30,392 nucleotides of DNA. Source: an uncultured Bacteroidales bacterium (lineage in GTDB: Bacteria > Bacteroidota > Bacteroidia > Bacteroidales > UBA932). The notes beneath the pieces were generated by a model. That model had not been told where the DNA came from. It worked only from the letters and a program-made list of their open reading frames with translations, and did no database searches. Below are positions 21,600 through 29,614 of the stretch, one piece after another (position 1 is the stretch's first letter; each line of letters begins with the position of its first letter). The position numbers and the translations under genes were made by a program. The DNA lies in the NCBI GenBank assembly GCA_937900465.1, contig CALCEJ010000023.1:1-30392 (forward strand), read 5' to 3'.

Positions 21600-24500
21600 G
21601 TATCTACAGGACATCGGTCAACCATCCGGTCACTACCGGACTGATCTTCCTCGCCCTGGCTATCATCGGCGTCTTCTGCCTGACGAGGCTCCCCGTCAAC
21701 AATTTCCCTGACGTAGAGTCGAATGTCATAATGGTTATGTCCGCCTATCCGGGAGCCAGCGCGGAGGATGTCGAGAACAACCTGACCAAGGTGTTGGAAA
21801 ACTCCCTTAACGGCGTCAGCAACCTGAAGAACATCTCATCCTCATCCCGTGAGAACATAGCTGTCCTTACCCTGGAATTCGAGTACGGAACGGATATCGA
21901 AGTCGCGACAAACGATGTCCGGGACAAACTCGATATGGTGAATTCGACACTTCCGGACGGGGCCAGCGTCCCGACTATCTTCAAGTTCAGCGTGGACGAT
22001 ATGCCCATTATGATTATGGCAGCTACGGCGACCCAGAGCGTATCGGCCCTCGACAAGATTCTCGATGACGACGTGGCTACTCCGCTCGCCCGTGTTACAG
22101 GCGTCGGCACGGTATCCGTCTCCGGAGCGCCCAAGCGCGAGATCCAGGTCTACTGCGACCCTGCGAAGCTGGAAGCATATGGGCTGAGTGTCTCGGCGAT
22201 TTCGTCGATAATTGCGGCGGAAAACAGGAATGTCCCTTCCGGGAACATCGACATAGGCTCGGAGATGTACACTCTCCGTATCAAGAAGGAATTCAAGGAC
22301 CCGTCGGAACTGCTGGATATCATCGTGGGCAGTTACGGCGGCGGAGCCGTCTATCTGAGGGACGTCGCCCGTGTCCAGGATACCCTCGAGGAAAAGTCCC
22401 AGGAATCCTATACCAACGGGACCCGCGGAGCCCAGATTATTATCCAGAAGCAGTCCGGATACAATACCGTCAACGTTATCAAGGCGGTGAAAAAGGAGAT
22501 GAAAAACATCGTCCGGAATCTTCCTTCGGACATCAAGATAATCACCGTTGTCGATGATTCCGACAACATCGTCCGTACGATCAACTCCCTGAAGGAGACG
22601 ATCCTGATCACGTTCCTCGTGGTTATGCTGGTGGTGTTCCTCTTCCTCGGAAAGTGGAAGGGGACGCTGATTGTCGTGCTCTCCATTCCTATCGCCCTTC
22701 TGGCGTCCCTGATGTACCTGTTCGCGACAGGAAACACTCTCAACATCATCTCGATGTCCGCCCTGTCCATAGCCATAGGTATGGTCGTCGACGATGCCAT
22801 AGTCGTGCTGGAGAATGTCACGTCCCATATCGAGAGGGGAGAGAAGCCCAAGGAAGCCGCCGTACACGGCACGGCGGAAGTGGGTATTTCCGTTATCGCT
22901 TCGACTCTTACGATGCTCTGCGTTTTCCTGCCCCTGACGATGATTTCCGGTATGGCCGGCATTATGTTCCGTCAGCTGGGATGGATTGTCTCGATCATTA
23001 TGATTGTGTCGACGACGGCCGCACTTACCCTTGTCCCTATGCTCTGTGCCTTGCTCCTTGACAACAGCAAGAAAGAGTCCAGGCTCCACAGGATATTCTT
23101 CAAGCCCGTCAACAAGTTCCTCGACGGAATATCCCGCGGTTACGGAAAGATGATTTCCTGGTGTATGAACCGCAAGAAGATCATCGCCTTTGGCGCCGTC
23201 GCCGTATTTGCCGGAGTGCTCGCGATATATCTTCCCAAGATGAAGACCGAGTACTTCCCCCGCGCGGACCAGGGCAGGATCAATGTCTCCGTCGAACTTC
23301 CGATAGGGACGGCCCAGGACGTGACCCGGGACGTCGCAGCGAGAATCTACCGGAAGATTGCGGCCGATGTCCCGGAGATCCGCCGCTTCAGCTACCGTTT
23401 CGGCCAGGCGGATACGGACAACGCCTTCGCTTCGATGCAGAACAACGGGACCTACCTCATCTCGATGACCATCAACATCGGCTCGATGGAAGACCGTGAA
23501 AGGGGCGTTTCGGAGATTGCCGATATCATACGCGCGGACCTTCGCCTGTTCCCGGAAATCAACAAGTTCAACGTCACGGAAGGAGGCGGTATGGGCGGAG
23601 TTTCTACCGTTGCGCTCGAGATTTACGGATACGACTTTTCGACGACGGAATCAGCCGCAAGGTCCGTCAGGGAGAAGATGCTGGAAGATCCTTCGTTTAC
23701 CCAGGTTATCCTTTCCCGCGACCAGTATTCCCCGGAATATGAGGTCGATTTCGACCGCGAAAAACTTGCCCTGAACGGTCTTACGTCCACAACGGCTGCC
23801 GCCGCAGTCAGCGCTGCGATGAGCGGCTCCGTGGGCTCGTTCTACCGCGAAGCGGGCGAGGAATACAATATCCGCGTGCGCTATGCCCCGGAATTCCGCC
23901 GCAGCATCGAGGATATCGGGAATATCACGATATTCAACGCCGCCGGAACCGGCGTGAAAGTCCGTGACCTCGGGCGCATCGTCGAGACAAAGGTTCCTCC
24001 CACCATCCAGCGGAAGAACCGTCAAAGGCTCATCACCGTTACCGGAATCGTTGCCCGCGGACACGCCCTTTCCGAGGCTGTGGCAGCGACAGAGGACATC
24101 CTGACAAAGAATCCGCTTCCGCAGGAACTCTCCTGGAGAATCGGCGGTGATTATGAGGACCAGCAGGATATGTTCGCGGATATGGTGCTTCTGATAGCGC
24201 TCATCGTAATCCTCGTCTATATGGTGATGGCTTCCCAGTTCGAATCGTTTATGGGCCCGTTCGTGATTATGTTCTCGATTCCGTTCGCCCTTGTTGGCGT
24301 CGCGCTGGGAATGATGGTCCATAATCAGGCGATCAGTGTGATGGGAATGATAGGAATCATAATTCTCCTTGGTATCGTCGTGAAGAACGGTATCGTTCTG
24401 ATTGACTATACGATACTGTGTCAGGAAAGGGGAATGACGGTCAGGGAGTCTTCAGTAGAAGCGGCGAAGAGTCGTCTCAGGCCTATCCTGATGACTACAC

Positions 24501-24709
24501 TCACCACGGTTCTCGGCATGCTCCCCATGGCCTGGGGAAACGGAGAAGGTTCTGAAATGTGGCGGGGACTCGGAATCACCGTCGCGTGGGGACTTTCGTT
24601 CTCGACTCTTATAACCCTTGTCATAATCCCGGTTCTTTACTGCGGATTAACCGAGCACCGCGAGCGCCGAAAGGCCCGCCGTGCAGCAAAAAGACAGACA
24701 GAGCAATGA
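21596..24709 (+). CDS. RND (HAE1-type) multidrug efflux transporter
   Basis: 1037 residues, the usual size for HAE1 pumps. Twelve membrane segments and two large periplasmic loops. The N-terminus reads MSIYRTSVNHPVTTGLIF with LPVNNFPDVESNVIMVMSAYPGASAEDVE. The proton-relay residues are present: the Asp pair in TM4 (MSALSIAIGMVVDDAIVVLENV) and Lys in TM10 (GIVVKNGIVLIDYTI). It lacks the CzcA-type TM4 pattern of metal pumps as far as I can judge, favouring organic substrates; the substrate itself is not readable. It overlaps the adaptor gene and the following PII-like gene by 4 nt each (ATGA). Confidence 0.94.
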   Translation: MSIYRTSVNHPVTTGLIFLALAIIGVFCLTRLPVNNFPDVESNVIMVMSAYPGASAEDVENNLTKVLENSLNGVSNLKNISSSSRENIAVLTLEFEYGTDIEVATNDVRDKLDMVNSTLPDGASVPTIFKFSVDDMPIMIMAATATQSVSALDKILDDDVATPLARVTGVGTVSVSGAPKREIQVYCDPAKLEAYGLSVSAISSIIAAENRNVPSGNIDIGSEMYTLRIKKEFKDPSELLDIIVGSYGGGAVYLRDVARVQDTLEEKSQESYTNGTRGAQIIIQKQSGYNTVNVIKAVKKEMKNIVRNLPSDIKIITVVDDSDNIVRTINSLKETILITFLVVMLVVFLFLGKWKGTLIVVLSIPIALLASLMYLFATGNTLNIISMSALSIAIGMVVDDAIVVLENVTSHIERGEKPKEAAVHGTAEVGISVIASTLTMLCVFLPLTMISGMAGIMFRQLGWIVSIIMIVSTTAALTLVPMLCALLLDNSKKESRLHRIFFKPVNKFLDGISRGYGKMISWCMNRKKIIAFGAVAVFAGVLAIYLPKMKTEYFPRADQGRINVSVELPIGTAQDVTRDVAARIYRKIAADVPEIRRFSYRFGQADTDNAFASMQNNGTYLISMTINIGSMEDRERGVSEIADIIRADLRLFPEINKFNVTEGGGMGGVSTVALEIYGYDFSTTESAARSVREKMLEDPSFTQVILSRDQYSPEYEVDFDREKLALNGLTSTTAAAAVSAAMSGSVGSFYREAGEEYNIRVRYAPEFRRSIEDIGNITIFNAAGTGVKVRDLGRIVETKVPPTIQRKNRQRLITVTGIVARGHALSEAVAATEDILTKNPLPQELSWRIGGDYEDQQDMFADMVLLIALIVILVYMVMASQFESFMGPFVIMFSIPFALVGVALGMMVHNQAISVMGMIGIIILLGIVVKNGIVLIDYTILCQERGMTVRESSVEAAKSRLRPILMTTLTTVLGMLPMAWGNGEGSEMWRGLGITVAWGLSFSTLITLVIIPVLYCGLTEHRERRKARRAAKRQTEQ

Positions 24710-24999
24710 AAGCGATATTCGTAGCATACAATCAGGCATACAATCAGGAGATTGTAGAACTTCTTGAGGGTCTTGGGCAAAGGGGCTACACGGTATGGGA
24801 AGAGGTTGGCGGAAGGGGCCAGGAAGGCGGCCTTCCCCACCTTGGCTCCCACGCGTGGCCCACTCAGAACCACGCCCTTTTCACCGTCGTCGACGATGCC
24901 CTTGCCCATAGATTTATGGAAGGACTCCGTACCCTCGACGGCGACAATCAGAAGCTGGGCCTGAGGGCTTGGACCCTTCCCGTAGAAGAAGTATTGTAA
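24706..24999 (+). CDS. Small PII-like protein ending the RND operon
   Basis: 97 residues from ATG 24706, overlapping the pump stop by 4 nt. The order of elements suggests the PII (GlnB/CutA-like ferredoxin) fold: strand KAIFVAYN, helix NQEIVELLEGLGQRG, strand YTVWEEVGGRGQ, a loop with GGLPHLGSHAWPTQN, strand HALFTVVDD, helix LAHRFMEGLRTLDGD, and a final LRAWTLPVEEVL. The loop is shorter than a GlnB T-loop and has no uridylylation Tyr. PII-like proteins (for example DUF3240) are known beside RND pumps. Here a sensor or regulator bound to the pump operon is plausible but the ligand is unknown. The two His and the Trp in the loop are notable. Confidence 0.72.
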   Translation: MKAIFVAYNQAYNQEIVELLEGLGQRGYTVWEEVGGRGQEGGLPHLGSHAWPTQNHALFTVVDDALAHRFMEGLRTLDGDNQKLGLRAWTLPVEEVL

Positions 25000-25025
25000 A
25001 AAGTTCAAAAAAATTGTTACATTTG
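24994..25025 (+). promoter_or_regulatory. Promoter of trxA
   Basis: TTGT at 24994-24997 is 20 nt from TACATTTG at 25018-25025, near the phylum consensus. The -33 element lies in the stop codon region of the PII-like gene; the -7 box ends 24 nt before the trxA ATG. Confidence 0.7.
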
Positions 25026-25049
25026 TGCGATTAATAAAGAATTACGAAC

Positions 25050-25364
25050 ATGGCACAAATAGCGACAAATCAGACTTTTGACCAGCTCATAACGGCTCCC
25101 GGCCTTGTGGTGGTGGACTTTTGGGCGACGTGGTGCGGCCCCTGCCGTATGCTTTCTCCCATCCTCGATGAGGTGGAGGAAGAACTTGCAGGAAAGATGA
25201 CCGTAGTGAAAGTCAACGTTGACGATGCTGATGAAATAGCGATGCGCTACCGCATTATGAACATCCCTACGCTGCTGTTCTTCAAGGACGGACAGGTCGT
25301 TGACAAGAGTGTCGGGGCTTTGCCTAAGGCGACTCTCCTTGAGAAAGTTAAATCCAACCTCTAA
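25050..25364 (+). CDS. trxA: Thioredoxin
   Basis: 104 residues, the normal length of a cytosolic thioredoxin, without signal peptide. The redox centre is FWATWCGPCRMLSPI (WCGPC at about residues 28-32), and the cis-Pro is in MNIPTLLFFKDG. The buried Asp of VVVDFWA and the C-terminal SVGALPKATLLEKV are also typical. It reduces disulfides using thioredoxin reductase. It has its own promoter and is followed after 4 nt by an outer-membrane protein gene. Confidence 0.95.
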   Translation: MAQIATNQTFDQLITAPGLVVVDFWATWCGPCRMLSPILDEVEEELAGKMTVVKVNVDDADEIAMRYRIMNIPTLLFFKDGQVVDKSVGALPKATLLEKVKSNL

Positions 25365-25368
25365 TATT

Positions 25369-26094
25369 ATGAAAAAAGCACTGTCAATTATCGCGGTTGC
25401 AGCGGCAATTCTCGCTTCTTCCGTCAGCGCTAATGCACAGTTGGTAGTCACCGGCGGTCTTACGATGTCCGGTACGGACTATAAGGGAAAGGAATTCAAC
25501 GCGATTGCTGAAAACATCAACCTGTATCACGCAGGTATCGGTTTCAAGAGTGATCTCGGACTTGGATTCGCCCTCCAGCCTACGATCCTTTACCAGGTAA
25601 AGGGCGCAAATCTGAGCCAGACCATCGCCTCTGTGGAGGCCGGCAGCACAGCCGCAGACGTTACCAACACCATGGAGACCAAGACCGGATATGTTGAGGG
25701 AACACTTGGCATCCAGTGGGGACTGGACCTCCTGATGTTCCGTCCCTACATCTTCGCAGAGCCTTTCGTGGGCTATGCGATTACCGGTGAGGAGAACTTC
25801 AAGAAGGCGGCAACGGCGTCTGCGCTTGGCGAAGCCGGAGTCGCAACGGATGATGATGACCTCAACCAGATGCTTGAAACTACTAAAAACAAGCTTGAGT
25901 ACGGATTCGGCGCGGGCATAGGCCTTGAGTTCGCCGGTATGGTCCAGCTTTCCGCCCAGTACTTTATGAACCTTGGAAACCTCTACGACAACGGAAAGTT
26001 CGACGGCGAGGCAAAGCTTCAGGCTGTGAAGGATTCGTACAAGGACCTTACCAACTATTCTGGAATCAAGGTTTCCATTGCAATCTTATTCTAA
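25369..26094 (+). CDS. Outer membrane beta-barrel protein (porin-like, PorT/OmpA-barrel type)
   Basis: 241 residues from ATG 25369. Signal peptide MKKALSIIAVAAAILASSVSANA, cleaved before QLVV. The mature chain alternates hydrophobic and polar residues with repeated Gly-aromatic turns: VVTGGLTMSGTDYKG, NLYHAGIGFKSDLGLGFALQPTILYQVKG, GYVEGTLGIQWGLDLLMFRPYIFAEPFVGYAIT, LEYGFGAGIGLEFAGMVQLSAQYFMNLGNLYDN, and the final KVSIAILF ending in Phe, as in outer-membrane barrels. An 8-10 strand barrel is likely. It lies 4 nt after trxA, and its last codons contain the TTG start of the polyprenyl synthase. Specific role unknown. Confidence 0.85.
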   Translation: MKKALSIIAVAAAILASSVSANAQLVVTGGLTMSGTDYKGKEFNAIAENINLYHAGIGFKSDLGLGFALQPTILYQVKGANLSQTIASVEAGSTAADVTNTMETKTGYVEGTLGIQWGLDLLMFRPYIFAEPFVGYAITGEENFKKAATASALGEAGVATDDDDLNQMLETTKNKLEYGFGAGIGLEFAGMVQLSAQYFMNLGNLYDNGKFDGEAKLQAVKDSYKDLTNYSGIKVSIAILF

Positions 26095-27058
26095 CATACA
26101 GAGTCTGCTCCAGACACCGCTTCGAGAGACTTCCGAGCTTATCCGGAAGTCTCTCGAAAGCGACATATCCCTTCTGGAAGGCATCAACAGGCATCTTTTG
26201 GACCATTCCGGAAAGTTTCTCCGCCCCGTCCTGTGCCTTCTGTCGGCCGGAGCCGCCGGGGGAATAACCGCAGATTCTGTCCGTTACGCTGCGGCAAGCG
26301 AGCTGCTCCACAATGCGACCCTTCTTCACGACGACGTCGTGGACGGAAGCACCTCCCGCCGCGGGGAACCAACAGTAAGTGCGGTCCTTGGCAGTCCTGC
26401 GGCCGTACTGGTCGGGGATTTCTGGCTGGTCCGGGCCGTTCAGTGCATACTGGGTTCGGAAAACAGCGATGACCGGGTGATCCGGCTCTTTGCCGCAACT
26501 CTGTCTCATCTTTCAGAGGGGGAGATGCTCCAGATGGAAAAGGCCGGGACTGCTGACACTTCCAGGGAAGATTACCTGAGGATTATTTTTTCCAAGACGG
26601 CTTCTCTTTTCAAGACAGCGGCGACGGCCGGCGCCATTTCCGCCGGGGCCCCGCAGGATGTCGAGCAAATCCTTGGGGAGTTCGGCCGCTGCATCGGAAT
26701 AGCGTTCCAGATGCAGGATGACATTCTGGACTATACTCCCTCCGCGTCGCTCGGGAAGCCGACCGGCCAGGACATAATGGAGCAGAAGATAACAGCTCCG
26801 CTGCTGATGGCCTTTGAAGGCGCCTCCTATGAAGAGGAAAGTTCGATCAGGAGCGCCGTCAGGGGGGTTATTGACAATCCTTCCCTCGCTGAAGAGGTAA
26901 GGGATTTTGTCGCATCGAGGCGCGGTACGGCAAAGGCCGCCGGGTGGGCCTCGGATTATATCGCAAAAGCGGAGGCCCTGCTGGAAAAGCTTCCGGAAGG
27001 GGAGTACAGGGACGCCCTCCTGGAGTTTGCCCGTATCGTAGGAGAAAGGAAGAAATGA
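26078..27058 (+). CDS. Polyprenyl diphosphate synthase (long-chain trans-isoprenyl synthase)
   Basis: 326 residues. Extends allylic diphosphates with isopentenyl diphosphate, probably to make the menaquinone side chain. Both aspartate-rich motifs are intact: LLHDDVVDGSTSRRG (FARM) and IAFQMQDDILDY (SARM). Other family features are SGKFLRPVLCLLSA and VLVGDFWLVRA. No ATG exists near the 5' end: the best start is TTG 26078, giving MQSYSNIQSLLQTPLRE and overlapping the barrel gene by 17 nt; the first internal Met is far inside the protein. It overlaps holB by 4 nt. Together with menG elsewhere in the window it fits the quinone pathway; chain length cannot be read with certainty. Confidence 0.92.
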   Translation: MQSYSNIQSLLQTPLRETSELIRKSLESDISLLEGINRHLLDHSGKFLRPVLCLLSAGAAGGITADSVRYAAASELLHNATLLHDDVVDGSTSRRGEPTVSAVLGSPAAVLVGDFWLVRAVQCILGSENSDDRVIRLFAATLSHLSEGEMLQMEKAGTADTSREDYLRIIFSKTASLFKTAATAGAISAGAPQDVEQILGEFGRCIGIAFQMQDDILDYTPSASLGKPTGQDIMEQKITAPLLMAFEGASYEEESSIRSAVRGVIDNPSLAEEVRDFVASRRGTAKAAGWASDYIAKAEALLEKLPEGEYRDALLEFARIVGERKK

Positions 27059-28038
27059 GAGTTTTCGATACCCATAAGGAGGTGGCCGCCGCGCTTTCCG
27101 GGATGATCTCATCCGGGAAGATTCCCCACGCGATGATGTTCCACGAGGATGATGGCGGAGGCGCTTTCCCCTTGATTGTCAATTTCCTGACTGAGCTTTA
27201 CGGCGGGTCCGGGAGGGTGGAGAAACTCATCCATCCGGACATCCGTTTCATTCTCCCGCTGGCGGGAGGCGACAAGGAGGTGACGGAAACCTATATGGAC
27301 CGGTTCCGCGCCCTTGCGACGGCATCTCCCTGCTTTACGGAACAGCAGCTCGGGGATGCGCTCGGATTCGAGAAGAAGCAGACGATGATTCACGCCGGCG
27401 AGGCGAGGATGCTGCTGGAGAAACTCTCTCTGGCCGCGGTCGAGGGCGGATACAGGAGCGTAGTGATATATCTTCCGGAGAAGATGAACCAGACGGCGGC
27501 GAACGTCCTTCTTAAGATGGTCGAGGAGCCGCCGGCAGGGACCGTATTTCTCCTTATCACCCACAAGCGGGAGAATGTCCTCCAGACAATCGCATCCCGC
27601 TGCCTCACGATGAGACTCCTTCCCCTCACCCCGGAAGAGCACGTCGAGGCCCATCCCGAAGAGAACGCCGCTCTCGAGGCGGAGAAGGAAATCTTCGCGG
27701 ACCTGATGGACGCCCTCCTTCGGAGGGACCTGTCAGCGGGTCTAGACTCTGTCGAAGTCATTTGCGCGCTTTCCTCGAGGGAAAAACAGAAAAGTTTCTG
27801 TATCTTTGCAACCTCGGCGCTAAGGCGCATATTTTTCCTCCAGCAGGGGCTTCCTTCCCTTGCCGGGATTCCTCCCGGGGAGGAGGAGTGGTACGGGAAC
27901 GCCTCTTCCCGCTGCCGTAAACAGTTTCCCCGTATGGCGATGGCCCATTTTGACCGCGCCGTCCGCCTGCTTGAAAGGAACGTGTCGCAGAGACTCCTGT
28001 TCACGGACCTTATAGACAAACTTTACCTGTCAGTTTGA
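27055..28038 (+). CDS. holB: DNA polymerase III subunit delta'
   Basis: 327 residues from ATG 27055, overlapping the polyprenyl synthase stop (ATGA). Clamp-loader delta' subunit. It shows the family's AAA+ remnant without a working P-loop: GKIPHAMMFHEDDGGGAFPLIVNFL, then YRSVVIYLPEKMNQTAANVLLKMVEEPPAGTVFLLITHKRENVLQTIASRCLTMRL, where NVLLK..EEPP and the SRC sensor are diagnostic (SRC is the trans-acting element). The Cys cluster of the E. coli zinc module is not evident. The gene ends inside the first copy of a 24-bp tandem duplication (28017-28064), so its TGA overlaps the first ATG of ricT. Confidence 0.9.
   Translation: MRVFDTHKEVAAALSGMISSGKIPHAMMFHEDDGGGAFPLIVNFLTELYGGSGRVEKLIHPDIRFILPLAGGDKEVTETYMDRFRALATASPCFTEQQLGDALGFEKKQTMIHAGEARMLLEKLSLAAVEGGYRSVVIYLPEKMNQTAANVLLKMVEEPPAGTVFLLITHKRENVLQTIASRCLTMRLLPLTPEEHVEAHPEENAALEAEKEIFADLMDALLRRDLSAGLDSVEVICALSSREKQKSFCIFATSALRRIFFLQQGLPSLAGIPPGEEEWYGNASSRCRKQFPRMAMAHFDRAVRLLERNVSQRLLFTDLIDKLYLSV
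27787..27808 (+). promoter_or_regulatory. Possible internal promoter in holB
   Basis: TATCTTTG at 27801-27808 matches the -7 box and is followed by CAACC, in a locally AT-rich spot of an otherwise GC-rich gene. The perfect 6-bp inverted repeat CAGAAA-AG-TTTCTG (27787-27800) abuts it. It could drive ricT-gldH-trmB. No -33 TTTG lies at the right distance. Confidence 0.35.
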
Positions 28039-28064
28039 TGCAAACTTTACCTGTCAGTTTGATG
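28017..28064 (+). repeat. Perfect 24-bp tandem duplication at the holB/ricT junction
   Basis: 28017-28040 and 28041-28064 are identical and adjacent. Each ends in TTTGATG. The first TGA is the holB stop and overlaps the ATG at 28038; the second copy holds ATG 28062. Because 24 is a multiple of three, both ATGs are in the ricT frame. Confidence 0.97.
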
Positions 28065-29204
28065 GAAGAAAACGAAAATACAAGATATGACTGTTTCCGG
28101 GGCTGTACCGTGTCTTCGAATCCGGAGACCGGAGAACCGGAGATACGCTACCGTCAGGGCTGCTGCAAACTTGAGGTCTATGACTACCTCAAGGGCATCG
28201 GTGAGGAACGCAGTTCCAATTACTACGAAGTCCGCTTCAAAAATACCAGGAAGGCTATTTTTGAGAACGGATCCGGCCAGAGCATAAAGGCCGGAGACCT
28301 CGTCGTGGTGGAGGCTGCGACAGGCCACGATCTCGGGATTGTGACGCTCGAAGGTCCCGTCGTCCTGATGCAGATGAAGTGCCGGGGAATAGACCCTTCA
28401 AACACGGAGTTCCGGAAAATCTACCGGAAGGCCAAGCCTTTCGACATCCAGAGGTGGCAGGATGCGATCGCCCGCGAGGAGGAGACTATGATCCGCGCGA
28501 GGGTGCTTGCCGCAAACCTTGGCCTGGAGATGAAAATAGGCGACGTGGAGTTCCAGGGAGACGGTACCAAGGCGATTTTCTACTACATCGCTGACGGCCG
28601 CGTGGACTTCCGCCAGCTTATCAAGGATTTTGCGGAGGAGTTCCATATCCGCGTGGAAATGAAACAGATAGGAGCCCGCCAGGAGGCCGGTCTCATTGGA
28701 GGCCTCGGCGTCTGCGGACGCGAACTTTGCTGCGCGAACTACATTACTGAGTTCCAGTCCATAGGGACCTCCGCCGCCCGTTGTCAGGACCTCTCCCTCA
28801 ATCCCCAGAAACTTGCAGGTCAGTGCGGCAAACTCAAATGCTGCCTGAACTATGAGGTCGCGGCCTATATGGATGCGCAGTCAAGGATTCCGAAGGTGTC
28901 GGAACCGTTGGAATTCGAGGATGGGCTCGCTTATCTTGTGAAGACGGACATCCTCAAGGAGACAATGTACTTCTCCTACGAGAAGGGCTCCCTTGCGAAT
29001 ATGTACCCGCTTCCCGCTTCCGAGGTGAAGGAGATCCAGGCGATGAACCGCCGTGGAGAGCGCCCTGAGACTCTTATTCCGGATACCGGGCCGTCTTCTC
29101 CTGAATTTGTTACCGCCGTCGGCGAAGGCAGCATCACCCGCTTTGACGATCCACGCCGGGGGCGCCGGGGCGGACACGGAAGAAAAAGGAGGAAAAAGCA
29201 GTGA
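28038..29204 (+). CDS. ricT: PSP1-domain protein RicT (YaaT-like)
   Basis: 388 residues from ATG 28038 or 380 from ATG 28062. PSP1/RicT family: in Bacillus RicT (YaaT) joins RicA and RicF in an Fe-S complex affecting RNA processing. Cys motifs are CGRELCCANYITEF and QCGKLKCCLNYE, with an extra N-terminal CFRGC and GCCKLEVYDYL. The PSP1 core spans VRFKNTRKAIFEN through FRQLIKDFAEEFHIRVEMKQIGARQEAG. The C-terminus is basic, RRGRRGGHGRKRRKKQ, suggesting nucleic-acid contact. The 24-bp duplication has added eight residues (MQTLPVSL) if the first ATG is used; the second is probably the ancestral start. Followed by gldH with a GTGA overlap, as I remember for Bacteroides. Confidence 0.9.
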   Translation: MQTLPVSLMEENENTRYDCFRGCTVSSNPETGEPEIRYRQGCCKLEVYDYLKGIGEERSSNYYEVRFKNTRKAIFENGSGQSIKAGDLVVVEAATGHDLGIVTLEGPVVLMQMKCRGIDPSNTEFRKIYRKAKPFDIQRWQDAIAREEETMIRARVLAANLGLEMKIGDVEFQGDGTKAIFYYIADGRVDFRQLIKDFAEEFHIRVEMKQIGARQEAGLIGGLGVCGRELCCANYITEFQSIGTSAARCQDLSLNPQKLAGQCGKLKCCLNYEVAAYMDAQSRIPKVSEPLEFEDGLAYLVKTDILKETMYFSYEKGSLANMYPLPASEVKEIQAMNRRGERPETLIPDTGPSSPEFVTAVGEGSITRFDDPRRGRRGGHGRKRRKKQ

Positions 29205-29614
29205 GGAGGATTCTTCCCGCAATCTTTTTCGTCGCGTTGACGGTCTCCTCCTGCCGGAGGCCTTCAGGGCAGGAGCATTTCGTCAGGGGAGACGGGCCTT
29301 ATACGTTCGAGATTGACTTTGGTGATTCTCTTGCGGTTTACGACATTGATTTCTATACGGTTGTGGACTCTCCCGACGGACCGGCGGAAACGCCGCTCCT
29401 GGTGAGGTGGAGCAAGGATACCGTCGTTTTTACGGAACAGGTCTTCCTGCCTCTGGAGGGGGAAGGCCGGTACTCCCGCGAGGTGCGCGCTCCCTACCGT
29501 CACGGCGTCACGATGGCGGATCCCGGGATCTGGCAAATCGATGTTTCGGTCGTAGAATCCGTCCCCGGACTCCGCGGGATGGGGATAGCAGTAAGTCGCG
29601 ATGGGTCACGGTAA
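29201..29614 (+). CDS. gldH: GldH-family lipoprotein
   Basis: 137 residues with a GTG start at 29201 that overlaps the ricT TGA (GTGA). Signal MRRILPAIFFVALTVSSC with a lipobox Cys. The domain reads GDSLAVYDIDFYTVVDS, PLLVRWSKDTVVFTEQVFLPLEGEG, the basic REVRAPYRHGVTMADPGIWQIDVSVV and a final GLRGMGIAVSR, where the I-x-G-hydrophobic-G-I-hydrophobic ending is usual for GldH. GldH was found as a gliding-motility lipoprotein in Flavobacterium but also occurs in non-gliding Bacteroidales, where its role is unclear. Neighbourhood ricT-gldH supports the call. It overlaps trmB by 14 nt. Confidence 0.82.
   Translation: MRRILPAIFFVALTVSSCRRPSGQEHFVRGDGPYTFEIDFGDSLAVYDIDFYTVVDSPDGPAETPLLVRWSKDTVVFTEQVFLPLEGEGRYSREVRAPYRHGVTMADPGIWQIDVSVVESVPGLRGMGIAVSRDGSR

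Noticed and set aside
21842..23089. A 415-codon minus-strand frame across the RND pump
   Set aside because: Antisense to clear HAE1 motifs; composition is rich in His, Asp, Arg and Gly with no recognisable fold.
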